From: an uncultured Eubacteriales bacterium
GTDB taxonomy: Bacteria > Bacillota > Clostridia > Oscillospirales > Acutalibacteraceae
Assembly (NCBI GenBank): GCA_934465125.1
Contig: CAKSKO010000061.1
Location: forward strand, 1 to 6,906
Length of the DNA: 6,906 nucleotides
Direction: 5' to 3'
Positions 1-6,498 of the stretch are shown here, in pieces; position 1 is the stretch's first letter; each line of letters opens with the position of its first letter. Below the pieces are notes generated by a model. That model was given only the letters and a program-made list of their open reading frames with translations. It did no database searches and was not told the DNA's origin. Position numbers and translations under genes: made by a program.

Positions 1-8
1 CGGATGAA

Positions 9-434
9 TCAAATCAATTCCGGTGTCTCAAACAATTTCGAAGAGATAAGGGGATTGGGATTTTCTTTCGTATCGTCTCCGGAGCAATTCGTCAGTTTAG
101 TCAATGCGCGTTCGACCCGTTCAGCTTCGGCGGTATAAGTTGCAGGAATCATCGTTTCTTTATCGTCAAAATCAAGGTGTGACTTAAATATAATTGCGTG
201 AACCTGGAAGTAATCATCGCATATTTCTTTACACAGATCGGTTGCTCCATCAATCAGTTTATGCAGGCTTTCTATTTGGACTGTTATTAGCTTGTTGTCG
301 AATTTAGGTGACGAGATTTTCTTTTTAATCTTCCGAGATTGTCGTTTGATCAATTCCGACATTTCCTGAAAAGCTTGCAACTTGAGCCAAAGATTTGTGT
401 AATGATTCCAAATCTTAGGTGGAGCCGATTTCAT
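9..434 (-). CDS. Hypothetical 141-aa helical protein, possibly a remnant or partner of the decayed gene upstream
   Basis: I do not recognise this protein. It is Lys- and Glu-rich and looks mostly alpha-helical, with a basic stretch near residues 30-41 (KRQSRKIKKK) and a polar C-terminal tail. It has no signal peptide, no membrane segment and no metal or catalytic motif. The ATG at 434 has no visible Shine-Dalgarno sequence; only an A-rich stretch precedes it. The frame stays open upstream to a TAG at 534-536, about 33 more codons, but contains no ATG, GTG or TTG there. It is also the same frame as the last fragment of the broken DUF4157 gene, which ends in TGA at 573-575. It may be a real small gene behind the decayed one (the position where an immunity or partner gene might sit), or the tail of a further broken gene. 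A weak helical resemblance to the C-terminal half of the 323-aa protein (1713-2684) was seen by eye and is not claimed as homology. Confidence 0.45.
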   Translation of the reverse strand: MKSAPPKIWNHYTNLWLKLQAFQEMSELIKRQSRKIKKKISSPKFDNKLITVQIESLHKLIDGATDLCKEICDDYFQVHAIIFKSHLDFDDKETMIPATYTAEAERVERALTKLTNCSGDDTKENPNPLISSKLFETPELI

Positions 435-572
435 CTTTTTATTTATCTGTTTTATACAAGGATCAAGGGAAAATTTGAAAGTTTCGGGAACTATATCTGT
501 TTCCTTTTTCGGTGTAGATAGCTGATTGGCTAACTAATTCGAAAGACAAGTAAGGAGACTTTGTGCTGAGCT

Positions 573-1585
573 TCAGATGATCTTACGGATTTCTTTTAAA
601 AACACAAAATTTGAATCTGTTTTAAGCGCTGCTGCATTTTGGGAATCTTCAAAGCCAAAGAGAGATTTGGAGGGATTCAAGAAGTTTGGTGCCATAGTGA
701 TCTCTTCTTTCGGCCCGACTACTATAACAGATTTGTTTGTTTTTTTATGATACCCTTCTGCGACCTGTCGGGCGATATTACCTGCGAGGCAATCAAATGG
801 AATGATTTTTTCCTGCCAATTCCCCGGTTTTGGAATAGATGCGGCCATCTTGGCAAGCTCTTTTGGAGAGGAAAAATTGCAGAGATTTTACAGTAGAAAA
901 ATCACCTTCTTGTATGCAACCGTGTTCTTCAAAAACGATATCCTCGTTGATCTTAAGTTCGTCCTAATGATCGGCAATCGTCTTTTTGACCTTCTCATGA
1001 TCACCATTTGGAATAAAAAGTCTGTTTCCGCCTGTTTGAATATCAAAATATTGATTATTACGAACAATCGGATCTCCGTTTTCCCATCACCGCTTAAGTT
1101 GATGCGAAGCCGCTGGATCGGAGCACCGGAGTCTGGGTGATAACCGGCCTCGATATACTGCACGGGGGAGTTGCTAGAAAAAACGAATCGGCTTCATGTT
1201 CTAGCGAGGGATCATCGTTTAACGGCACCCCGCCGACGCTTCCGGTGACAGGGACGCGCCCTTGCTTTTGCTGGATCACGTGGCCAAGCTCATGGCCTGA
1301 ATGCTTTTCTTGCTCGGGGCCTAGGTAGACGTCGTTTCCTTGCGTGTAGGCCAAAGCGCCGTACTGAACCGGCTTGTCTGAATTGTAGTGTACCGATACA
1401 TCGTCCATCGAAATCCCGAAGAGTTGCTCGTATTTGGCTTTTAGCTCGTCGGGGATCCCGGGGGTGTTTTGGGAGGAGTGGGGGGCTGGTGTTTCGGGAG
1501 CGTCGGAAGCAGAACCGGATAAAAGCTGGAGGAGCTGTGAGTTTCATAAAACGTCTGAAAGGGAAATAGATTTTATATAATCCAT
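573..1585 (-). pseudogene. Decayed DUF4157 (eCIS-core) protein with a C-terminal His/Cys module
   Basis: Read on the - strand, pieces in three frames form one protein. A possible ancestral ATG lies at 1583-1585, followed in frame by a TGA at 1544-1546 and a Ser/Pro-rich linker. A DUF4157 domain follows: the segment MDDVSVHYNSDKP (from 1408), ALAYTQGNDVYLGP, the metalloprotease-like HELGH (1280-1294) and LEHEAD. A frameshift at the A6 run 1178-1183 moves the reading into SNSPVQYIEAGYHPDSGAP. A second shift near 1079-1085 leads to NGDPIVRNNQYFDIQTGG and RLFIPNGDHEKVKK. A TAG follows at 964-966, then NEDIVFEEHG. A third shift at the A5 run 872-876 leads to SPKELAKMAAS, the KPGNWQEKII segment, FDCLAG and a TGA at 573-575. 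The C-terminal module is homologous to residues about 24-133 of the intact 323-aa protein upstream. DUF4157 is known from putative secreted or eCIS-loaded effectors of bacteria. With two stops and three shifts, the gene cannot make the full protein. Sequencing error could explain one homopolymer shift but hardly all five lesions. Confidence 0.85.
1451..1485 (+). other. Potential G-quadruplex motif on the + strand
   Basis: Four G-tracts (GGGG 1451-1454, GGGGG 1460-1464, GGG 1471-1473, GGGGGG 1480-1485) are separated by loops of 5, 6 and 6 bases, and another GGG lies at 1496-1498. This fits the usual G3+N1-7 pattern. It lies opposite the Pro/Ser-rich linker of the broken DUF4157 gene, whose CCC and CCN codons produce the G-runs on this strand. 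A structural role is unproven and it may simply follow from codon choice. Confidence 0.4.
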
Positions 1586-1636
1586 TTGTTCCAAATAGTT
1601 TCTCTGTGCTGTTAAAGATGTTCTTTTTAATTATGT

Positions 1637-1654
1637 ATTAAACATATGTTTAAT
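1637..1654. repeat. Perfect 18-bp palindrome between the 323-aa gene and the decayed gene
   Basis: ATTAAACATATGTTTAAT is identical to its own reverse complement and is flanked by non-pairing bases. It lies in the AT-rich gap 1586-1712, about 60 bases downstream of the 323-aa gene's stop and about 50 bases upstream of the possible old start of the DUF4157 gene. It has no GC stem or T-tract, so it is not a good intrinsic terminator. A dimeric regulator site for the decayed gene is possible. No other feature was seen in this gap. Confidence 0.5.
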
Positions 1655-1712
1655 GTCCCATCCTATTGCAAGAGTGTTAAAAACAGATTTATTTCTAAAA
1701 ATGGCCCACTTA

Positions 1713-2684
1713 TTATTGATTAGAGGGATTATATTTACTGATAAAGACCATATCTGGGTCGGATAAATCAAGCGGCTTTTTTAGCTCTTTTAAATGAAAG
1801 CAACGGTCGATCAGATCAGCTTGTGAAAAAATTAATCGAAGCTCCTCTTTCTTTTGATGCATCTTATCAATAAAATCGGTGAACCATTCTGTTAAGTCCA
1901 TTAAATCCATTTCTTTTAGCGGTTCATACATTTTTGGTTCTGTATAAGAAAGACAATTTGTTAAAAAATCAGAGATACTGGTTCGGAATTTTGAAATCAG
2001 TGAGATGTCTTGCTCTGTTAGAGTTTGCTGGAAGGTAAATGATTTGCTGTTTTTTATACCGTTGTGAAATGCATTGTTTACTTCACGGAATCGAGCGAAG
2101 AGGTTTTTGATGGATTGCTCCAGTTCAGAAACTTTATCAGGAGATCTTGTTTCGTATATTAGCAAGTATAGTCTTTTTAGGTAATCAAATCCTCTTTTCA
2201 GATCTGTGCAGAAAGCCAAAAGCAAAGAACGATCGGACGTAATTATAGAGAGGTTTGGTTTGTTTGGGGAATCGTCTTCTTTTTTCCACCGAAATCCGAT
2301 AACAGGATTCCCGTCTAGTCCATCGATGGAGAATAGATCCTCCTTGAGTCCAAGGACGTCAACGCATTTACCGGTAAACTGATAGTATTCTTTCGAGAGG
2401 GAGGCACAAAGAGAGTGGGTGGACCCGCCCAGAAGAATGATTTTTCCAGCCCAGTCGTTAGGCTTTTTCACGTTACTTGCCAGCATCGCCAGTTCTTTTG
2501 GGGAACATCCCTGCAAAGAAATAACCGTTTGAGAGGAATCTTTTTCACTTAAGCCTTCAAATACAATGTCTTCATTTTTCTTAAGTTCAGGTGCGTTTTC
2601 GATTGCTTGCGCGATTGCAGGAAGGTTTTTATTCCGAAACAGGGAAAAAGATTGGTTTTTCTTTGTGGTGTTATTTTGATCCAT
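1713..2684 (-). CDS. Hypothetical 323-aa protein related to the C-terminal module of the neighbouring DUF4157 pseudogene
   Basis: Function unknown. The gene is intact: ATG at 2682-2684, a strong AAGGAGA site 6 bases upstream (2691-2697), TAA at 1713-1715. No signal peptide or membrane segment is seen. Residues 1-20 are polar. Residues about 24-133 match the C-terminal module of the broken gene at 573-1585: KKNEDIVFEG (35-44), SPKELA (61-66), KPNDW-GKII (74-83), an I/V-rich strand ending VLGLKED (109-116) and IGF (129-131). The pattern of alternating strands with an SPKELA helix is reminiscent of caspase-like domains in bacterial toxins, but the positions that are His and Cys in the broken copy are Leu45 and Gly87 here. 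If the family is enzymatic, this copy should be inactive. Residues about 150-305 are helical and charged, without a recognised domain. It could be an immunity-like, regulatory or structural relative of the decayed effector; that is inference. It is transcribed from its own promoter, and a terminator separates it from hrb upstream. Confidence 0.8.
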   Translation of the reverse strand: MDQNNTTKKNQSFSLFRNKNLPAIAQAIENAPELKKNEDIVFEGLSEKDSSQTVISLQGCSPKELAMLASNVKKPNDWAGKIILLGGSTHSLCASLSKEYYQFTGKCVDVLGLKEDLFSIDGLDGNPVIGFRWKKEDDSPNKPNLSIITSDRSLLLAFCTDLKRGFDYLKRLYLLIYETRSPDKVSELEQSIKNLFARFREVNNAFHNGIKNSKSFTFQQTLTEQDISLISKFRTSISDFLTNCLSYTEPKMYEPLKEMDLMDLTEWFTDFIDKMHQKKEELRLIFSQADLIDRCFHLKELKKPLDLSDPDMVFISKYNPSNQ

Positions 2685-2721
2685 GATAATTCTCCTTACT
2701 TATAGGTGATAATTGCTAAAT

Positions 2722-2749
2722 AATATATAATGATACTATTTGTTGTTAA
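2722..2749 (-). promoter_or_regulatory. Candidate promoter of the 323-aa gene
   Basis: On the - strand TTAACA (2744-2749) and TATATT (2722-2727) are 16 bases apart, about 40 bases upstream of the ATG at 2684. The region is very AT-rich, so alternative boxes exist. The hrb terminator lies just upstream, so a promoter is needed here. Confidence 0.45.
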
Positions 2750-2813
2750 ATACAATAAATTTAGTTGCCTTTTTGTTTGCATAAAATTGGGATAATTCTA
2801 AAAAATACCAAAT

Positions 2814-2852
2814 AAAAAGGGTCTAAACCGCACAATTCGTTTAGATCCTTTT
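2814..2852 (-). terminator. Intrinsic terminator of the hrb-like gene
   Basis: On the - strand AAAAGG-A-TCTAAAC (from 2852) pairs with GTTTAGA-C-CCTTTTT across a 10-base loop (2829-2838), with one internal mismatch. The stem runs into a TTTTT tract. It starts about 17 bases past the hrb stop codon. The short palindrome TATGATATCATA (2856-2867) lies between stop and hairpin. Confidence 0.85.
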
Positions 2853-2868
2853 CTGTATGATATCATAT

Positions 2869-3519
2869 CTATTTTAATTGAAAAACAGTTTTTGGAGCCC
2901 CGCAAACGGGACATACCCAATCATCTGCTAGAGCTTCGAAAGGATCGTCAGGATCATTGTAAGTATATCCGCAGATTGTACATACATAACGGTCAACCGC
3001 TTCAGGAGCTTCCTCTGACGACTGGTAAATAGGTGCATTTTTGGGGGGCTTTCCCTTGATTACGTCATGGTAGTAAGAGTAGGTCATCGGATTTCCATAG
3101 GACTTCTCACTCCCTGCGATAATTTCGCCCAAAAATATGGTGTGGGTAGTTGTTTCCATACTGCCAACTACACGGCAGAGGAACCAGCAGCAAGAATGTT
3201 CCTTGATAACAGGGACACCCTCCCGCAGAACTTTATGCCGGATGTTATGGAGTTTATCGGTATCCCTTCCCAAATTAAAACCCAGCGCACCGATTACAGT
3301 GCCCGATGTATCTTCTGATAAGACCGAAACTGTAAAAATTTGGGTGTCTTTGATGCATTCATTTGTATAATTATCATGGTTAATGCTTACAGCAACTACC
3401 GCTGGAGAAGCGGTTACCTGAAAGACGGTGTTTGCAATGCAGGCCGAAGGATGTTCTTTCCCTTTTACTCCGATCGCATACATGCCGTAAGATAACGCTC
3501 TTAAAATTTTGTAATCCAT
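2869..3519 (-). CDS. hrb: Flavin reductase-rubredoxin fusion (high-molecular-weight rubredoxin)
   Basis: Cytoplasmic electron carrier of 216 aa. Residues 1-160 form an FMN-binding split-barrel flavin reductase domain, with SYGMYAIG (10-17), IANTVFQVT (28-36), [11 protein letters not shown] (42-52) and the family motif [19 protein letters not shown] (145-163). Residues 177-216 are a rubredoxin domain whose iron ligands are Cys180/Cys183 (CTICG) and Cys203/Cys206 (CPVCG). The order matches Hrb of Moorella, known to pass electrons from NADH to the flavo-diiron protein FprA for NO or O2 reduction; no fprA gene is in this window. Only 19 residues separate the two Cys pairs, fewer than in classical rubredoxin (about 29), so the loop is shortened. 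Start ATG 3517-3519 has a GAGGTG site (3529-3534) 9 bases upstream. It is monocistronic, with its own extended -10 promoter and a terminator. Family assignment is firm; the FprA partner is inferred from the family. Confidence 0.92.
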   Translation of the reverse strand: MDYKILRALSYGMYAIGVKGKEHPSACIANTVFQVTASPAVVAVSINHDNYTNECIKDTQIFTVSVLSEDTSGTVIGALGFNLGRDTDKLHNIRHKVLREGVPVIKEHSCCWFLCRVVGSMETTTHTIFLGEIIAGSEKSYGNPMTYSYYHDVIKGKPPKNAPIYQSSEEAPEAVDRYVCTICGYTYNDPDDPFEALADDWVCPVCGAPKTVFQLK

Positions 3520-3555
3520 AATTTGTTACACCTCGCTTAACTTCAATTATTAGTA

Positions 3556-3585
3556 ATTATATCACATTGTTGACCGCATTCACAA
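3556..3585 (-). promoter_or_regulatory. Promoter of the hrb-like gene (extended -10)
   Basis: On the - strand TTGTGA (3580-3585), an 18-base spacer and a perfect TATAAT (3556-3561) preceded by TGA, which gives an extended -10 (TGnTATAAT). The -10 lies about 37 bases upstream of the start codon. An imperfect dyad TTGTGAA-N5-TCAACAA covers the -35 box and spacer, and TTCACA-N9-TGTGAA (3579-3599) overlaps the -35, so an operator here is possible. Confidence 0.8.
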
Positions 3586-3620
3586 CACAAATATGTGAAA
3601 TTTTTATGCGCCTTGCAGAA

Positions 3621-3654
3621 TTAACAAAAGCTTAATATTTTGTTAAGTTAACAA
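3621..3654. repeat. Nested TTAACAA inverted repeats between rarA and hrb
   Basis: TTAACAAAA (3621-3629) and TTTTGTTAA (3638-3646) are perfect 9-bp inverted repeats around 8 bases. The second arm also forms TTGTTAA-G-TTAACAA (3640-3654), which includes the TAA stop of rarA. The stem has one G-C pair and no T-tract beyond it on the - strand, so it is a poor terminator. The half-site TTGTTAA/TTAACAA resembles the clostridial Rex operator half-site, though the spacing differs from the usual 4 bases. Confidence 0.6.
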
Positions 3655-4931
3655 TCTTTTTTTCGAACAGACAGGTTCCGGATTTTTTTCCAGTAGGAAA
3701 AATACGCTTGTTCGGTTTTATTTTGACCAAATTGATAGTATTTTGTGCCCTTTAAGTTATCGGGCAGATACGATTGATCTACCCAAGCATTATCATAGTC
3801 ATGAGGATAAAGGTAGTGCTGGCCTTTTGTCTGTGCGTCATTGCCGTCAAAGTGCTTGTTTTGCAGGTGGCGGGGAAGGGGATAAAGCTTTCCTAATTCG
3901 ATGTCCCGGATCGCTTGGTCAATTGCGAGGTAGGAAGAATTGGATTTCGGAGAAAGGCAAACTAGGATCACAGCGTCAGAAAGTGGAATTCTCGCTTCGG
4001 GAAGCCCAACCTGAAATGCGATATCGACGCAAGCTTTTACAATTGGTAGCAGATGTGGATAAGCAAGCCCTACGTCTTCGCAGGCACAGACCATCAGTCG
4101 GCGACAAACAGACGAGAGATCTCCGCTTTGTAGCAGTCGTGCCAAATAATACACTGCGGCGTCGGGATCAGACCCGCGCATCGATTTTTGAAACGCCGAA
4201 AGCAGGTCATAATGTTCATCGCCGGATTTATCATAGCGTGAAGCGCCAAACGAAATGAGGTCCTTTACCGTATCCGTAGTAATTAAACGAACCCCGTTTT
4301 TTTCTTCGGCGCAGAGGGCACAAAGTTCTGCAGAACCGATCGCTTTTCGGACGTCCCCAGAACAGGAACTCGATAACATTTCAATAACTTCATCAGGAAT
4401 GGAAAAGGGAGATCCACCTTCCTCTAAAATGGAAAATGCTCTTTTGACCGCTTTTTGAACTTCTTTTTCAGAAACAGGCTTAAACTCAAATACAACACAA
4501 CGGCTCAAAAGTGCGCCATAAATATAGAAATATGGGTTTTCGGTTGTCGAGGCGATCAGTGTGATCTTCCCGTTCTCCATGAACTCGAGAAGGGTCTGTT
4601 GCTGCTTTTTGTTTAGGTACTGGATTTCATCGAGATAGAGTAAAATACCTCCCGGGGCGTGAAACGTATCGAGATTAGAGATAATATTTTTAATGTCTGC
4701 TGTTGATGCAGTTGTTCCGTTTAATTTATGAAGCGTTTTTTTGGATTGTCCGGCGATAATTGTCGCCAAGGTTGTTTTTCCTGTCCCCGGTGGTCCGTAG
4801 AAGATCATATTGGAAATTTGTCCTGATTCGATCAATCGGCGCAGCGGTTTTCCGGGCGAGAGCAAGTGTGTTTGCCCGACCATTTCGTCAATTGTTTTTG
4901 GGCGGATCCGATCCGCTAATGGCGCTGCCAT
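3648..4931 (-). CDS. rarA: Replication-associated recombination protein A (RarA/MgsA), AAA+ ATPase
   Basis: Cytoplasmic ATPase of the clamp-loader/RuvB-related AAA+ class that acts at stalled replication forks and single-strand gaps. It has 427 aa, about full length. The N-terminal PLADRIRPKTIDEMVGQ (4-20) is the family signature. Walker A is GPPGTGKT (46-53), Walker B LLYLDE (97-102), sensor 1 TTEN (129-132), the arginine finger is in LLSRC (Arg144), and sensor 2 is in SGDVRKA (191-197). The C-terminal tetramerisation region holds YDKSGDEHYD (233-242), the SAFQKSMRGSDPDAA motif (245-259), CEDVGLAYP (284-292) and the YPHDY motif near 375-379. After Walker B it reads EIQYLNK where RarA proteins such as that of E. 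coli have a VHRFNK-type sequence, a modest divergence. Start ATG 4929-4931 follows a strong GGGAGGG site (4938-4944). It sits between glyA and hrb in the same direction, with a hairpin after glyA and a strong promoter before hrb, so it is probably transcribed alone. Confidence 0.96.
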   Translation of the reverse strand: MAAPLADRIRPKTIDEMVGQTHLLSPGKPLRRLIESGQISNMIFYGPPGTGKTTLATIIAGQSKKTLHKLNGTTASTADIKNIISNLDTFHAPGGILLYLDEIQYLNKKQQQTLLEFMENGKITLIASTTENPYFYIYGALLSRCVVFEFKPVSEKEVQKAVKRAFSILEEGGSPFSIPDEVIEMLSSSCSGDVRKAIGSAELCALCAEEKNGVRLITTDTVKDLISFGASRYDKSGDEHYDLLSAFQKSMRGSDPDAAVYYLARLLQSGDLSSVCRRLMVCACEDVGLAYPHLLPIVKACVDIAFQVGLPEARIPLSDAVILVCLSPKSNSSYLAIDQAIRDIELGKLYPLPRHLQNKHFDGNDAQTKGQHYLYPHDYDNAWVDQSYLPDNLKGTKYYQFGQNKTEQAYFSYWKKIRNLSVRKKDC

Positions 4932-4978
4932 AAATGTCCCTCCCAGTTCTGATAGCCAAATTTCTTATGTTGGGAACC

Positions 4979-5008
4979 TATATCTTTTGCGTGTGATGAA
5001 AACGCCAA
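4979..5008 (-). promoter_or_regulatory. Weak candidate promoter of rarA
   Basis: On the - strand TTGGCG (5003-5008), an 18-base spacer and GATATA (4979-4984) lie between the glyA terminator and the rarA start. The -10 is a poor match, but no better pair was seen in the interval. rarA could also be fed by read-through from glyA. Confidence 0.3.
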
Positions 5009-5035
5009 GAGTCTTCCTTCTAATCAGGGGAAGAG

Positions 5036-5067
5036 AAAATGCCGCAAGTGGCTGCTTGTGGCATTTT
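5036..5067 (-). terminator. Hairpin terminator downstream of glyA
   Basis: On the - strand AAAATGCC (from 5067) and CAAG pair with CTTG and GGCATTTT around a 6-base loop (5049-5054). There is one A-C mismatch, which becomes a G-U pair if read on the + strand. The stem ends in TTTTCTCTT, a modest T-tract. It lies about 37 bases past the glyA stop. The A/T-rich arms would let it work on both strands, but no + strand gene ends here. Confidence 0.7.
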
Positions 5068-5103
5068 ATTTTAGAAACTTTTTTTGTGATTTATTGTATA
5101 AAA

Positions 5104-6354
5104 TTAATACAGCGGGTATCTCGCGCAAAGCTTATCGACGCCTGCGCGGACCGTTTCTTTATTCTGATCGTAGTCTTTAATGATCAAGCTGATGAATTCG
5201 GCAATCAAATCGCAGTCTGCTTCATTTAATCCCCTTGTCGTAATCGCTGCAGTCCCAATGCGGATCCCGCTTGTGACAAAGGGGCTTAAAGGTTCGTTTG
5301 GAACAGTGTTTTTGTTAACAGTGATATAAACGTCGTCGAGCTGTTTTTCAAGCTCTTTTCCAGTAATGCCTGTTTGACGAAGATCTAGAAGCATCAAGTG
5401 ATTGTCAGTTCCACCGCTTACTAGATTATGACCTCTTTTTAAAAGTCCTTCTGAGAGCGCCTGCGCATTTTTTACAATATTTTTTCCGTACTCCCTGAAC
5501 GCAGGAGTCAGTGCTTCGCCAAAACAAATAGCCTTTGCAGCAATCGTATGCATTAGCGGACCGCCTTGTGTCCCTGGGAAGATTGCTTTGTCGATGGCTT
5601 TACCGTATTTTTCTTTGCATAAGATCATTCCACCTCTGGGCCCGCGAAGGGTTTTGTGTGTTGTGGTTGTCACAAAATCAGCATAAGGAACAGGGTTTGG
5701 ATGAACCCCAGCGGCAACAAGCCCCGCGATATGCGCCATATCGACCAGTAGATAAGCTCCGACTTCCTCTGAAATCTCCTGAAATTTCTCAAAATCAATG
5801 ATTCTAGAGTAGGCGCTGGCGCCGCAGACGATCATCTTTGGCTTGGCTTCTCGGGCAAGCTCGCGTACTTCATCATAATTGATCCGATGTGTAATAGGAT
5901 CTACCCCGTAGGATACAAAATTATAATATTTTCCAGAAAGATTAACAGGGGAGCCGTGGGTTAAATGTCCGCCCTCCGACAGGTTCATCCCCATCACAGT
6001 ATCGCCAGGATGTAGCATCGCAAAATAAACGGCGGTGTTTGCCTGTGCACCGGAATGCGGGTGGACGTTTGCATGCTCTGCACCAAACAGCTCCAAGGCC
6101 CGTTTGATTGCAAGCTTTTCGACTTCATCGACGCATTCGCAACCGCCGTAGTAGCGTTTATGTGGATACCCTTCTGCGTATTTATTGGTCAATACACTCC
6201 CCATCGCCGCTAAAACCGACTCCGAGACAAGATTCTCAGAAGCGATCAGCTCGATGTTTCTTCTTTGTCTTTTTAATTCTTTTTCCATTTCATTTCCAAC
6301 AGCGGGATCCACCTGTTTGAGAAATGAAATCGTGTCATCTACTCGGTTAATCAT
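5104..6354 (-). CDS. glyA: Serine hydroxymethyltransferase
   Basis: PLP-dependent cytoplasmic enzyme that interconverts serine + tetrahydrofolate with glycine + 5,10-methylene-tetrahydrofolate, the main entry of one-carbon units for purine, thymidylate and methionine synthesis. At 416 aa it is full length. Visible motifs are ELIASEN (35-41), [15 protein letters not shown] (57-71) with the conserved Tyr and Glu, HPHSGAQAN (98-106), VDMAHIAGL (204-212) with the PLP-contacting Asp205 and His208, and [13 protein letters not shown] (230-242) with the Schiff-base lysine Lys234. The C-terminal domain has SGGTDNHL (313-320) and GIRIGTAA (363-370). The start ATG 6352-6354 has an AGAGGG site (6361-6366) 6 bases upstream and a good promoter. 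The short leader (about 29 bases) leaves no room for a riboswitch. It is divergent from nth. The assignment is not in doubt. Confidence 0.98.
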   Translation of the reverse strand: MINRVDDTISFLKQVDPAVGNEMEKELKRQRRNIELIASENLVSESVLAAMGSVLTNKYAEGYPHKRYYGGCECVDEVEKLAIKRALELFGAEHANVHPHSGAQANTAVYFAMLHPGDTVMGMNLSEGGHLTHGSPVNLSGKYYNFVSYGVDPITHRINYDEVRELAREAKPKMIVCGASAYSRIIDFEKFQEISEEVGAYLLVDMAHIAGLVAAGVHPNPVPYADFVTTTTHKTLRGPRGGMILCKEKYGKAIDKAIFPGTQGGPLMHTIAAKAICFGEALTPAFREYGKNIVKNAQALSEGLLKRGHNLVSGGTDNHLMLLDLRQTGITGKELEKQLDDVYITVNKNTVPNEPLSPFVTSGIRIGTAAITTRGLNEADCDLIAEFISLIIKDYDQNKETVRAGVDKLCARYPLY

Positions 6355-6389
6355 TGCTTGCCCTCTTTTCTGCTTTCATCTATGTTGTT

Positions 6390-6418
6390 AGTATACACTG
6401 AGGACTTCGAATCCGCAA
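6390..6418 (-). promoter_or_regulatory. Promoter of glyA
   Basis: On the - strand TTGCGG (6413-6418), a 17-base spacer and TATACT (6390-6395). Transcription should start near 6383, giving a leader of about 29 bases before the glyA ATG at 6354. Confidence 0.78.
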
Positions 6419-6469
6419 CAGGAAACAATAGAATAATTTCCATAATATAGGTAATTTTGGGAAAAATCG

Positions 6470-6498
6470 TTGCCGAATTCGATATTTTTGAGTACAAT
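6470..6498 (+). promoter_or_regulatory. Promoter of nth
   Basis: TTGCCG (6470-6475), a 17-base spacer and TACAAT (6493-6498) on the + strand. The predicted transcript begins near 6505, about 33 bases before the nth ATG. This promoter and the divergent glyA promoter have their -35 boxes about 50 bases apart, so they do not overlap. Confidence 0.7.

Noticed and set aside
888..1163. 91-aa ORF starting MQYIEAGYHP on the - strand as a separate gene
   Set aside because: Its first 30 or so residues are one frame of the decayed DUF4157 gene. After the frameshift near 1079-1085 the rest is out-of-frame shadow, and no ribosome binding site is present.
1290..1547. 85-aa Arg/Pro-rich ORF on the - strand
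   Set aside because: It is an alternate frame of the DUF4157 linker and domain, which has clear family motifs in the neighbouring frame; its composition is typical of a shadow.
3621..3646. The TTAACAAAA inverted repeat as the terminator of rarA
   Set aside because: The 9-bp stem has only one G-C pair and is not followed by a T-tract on the - strand, so it would be unstable.
3743..4258. 171-aa open frame on the + strand
   Set aside because: It lies entirely antisense within rarA, whose motifs are unmistakable, and resembles no family.
6355..6390. A riboswitch or T-box in front of glyA
   Set aside because: The promoter leaves a leader of only about 29 bases, too short for either element.
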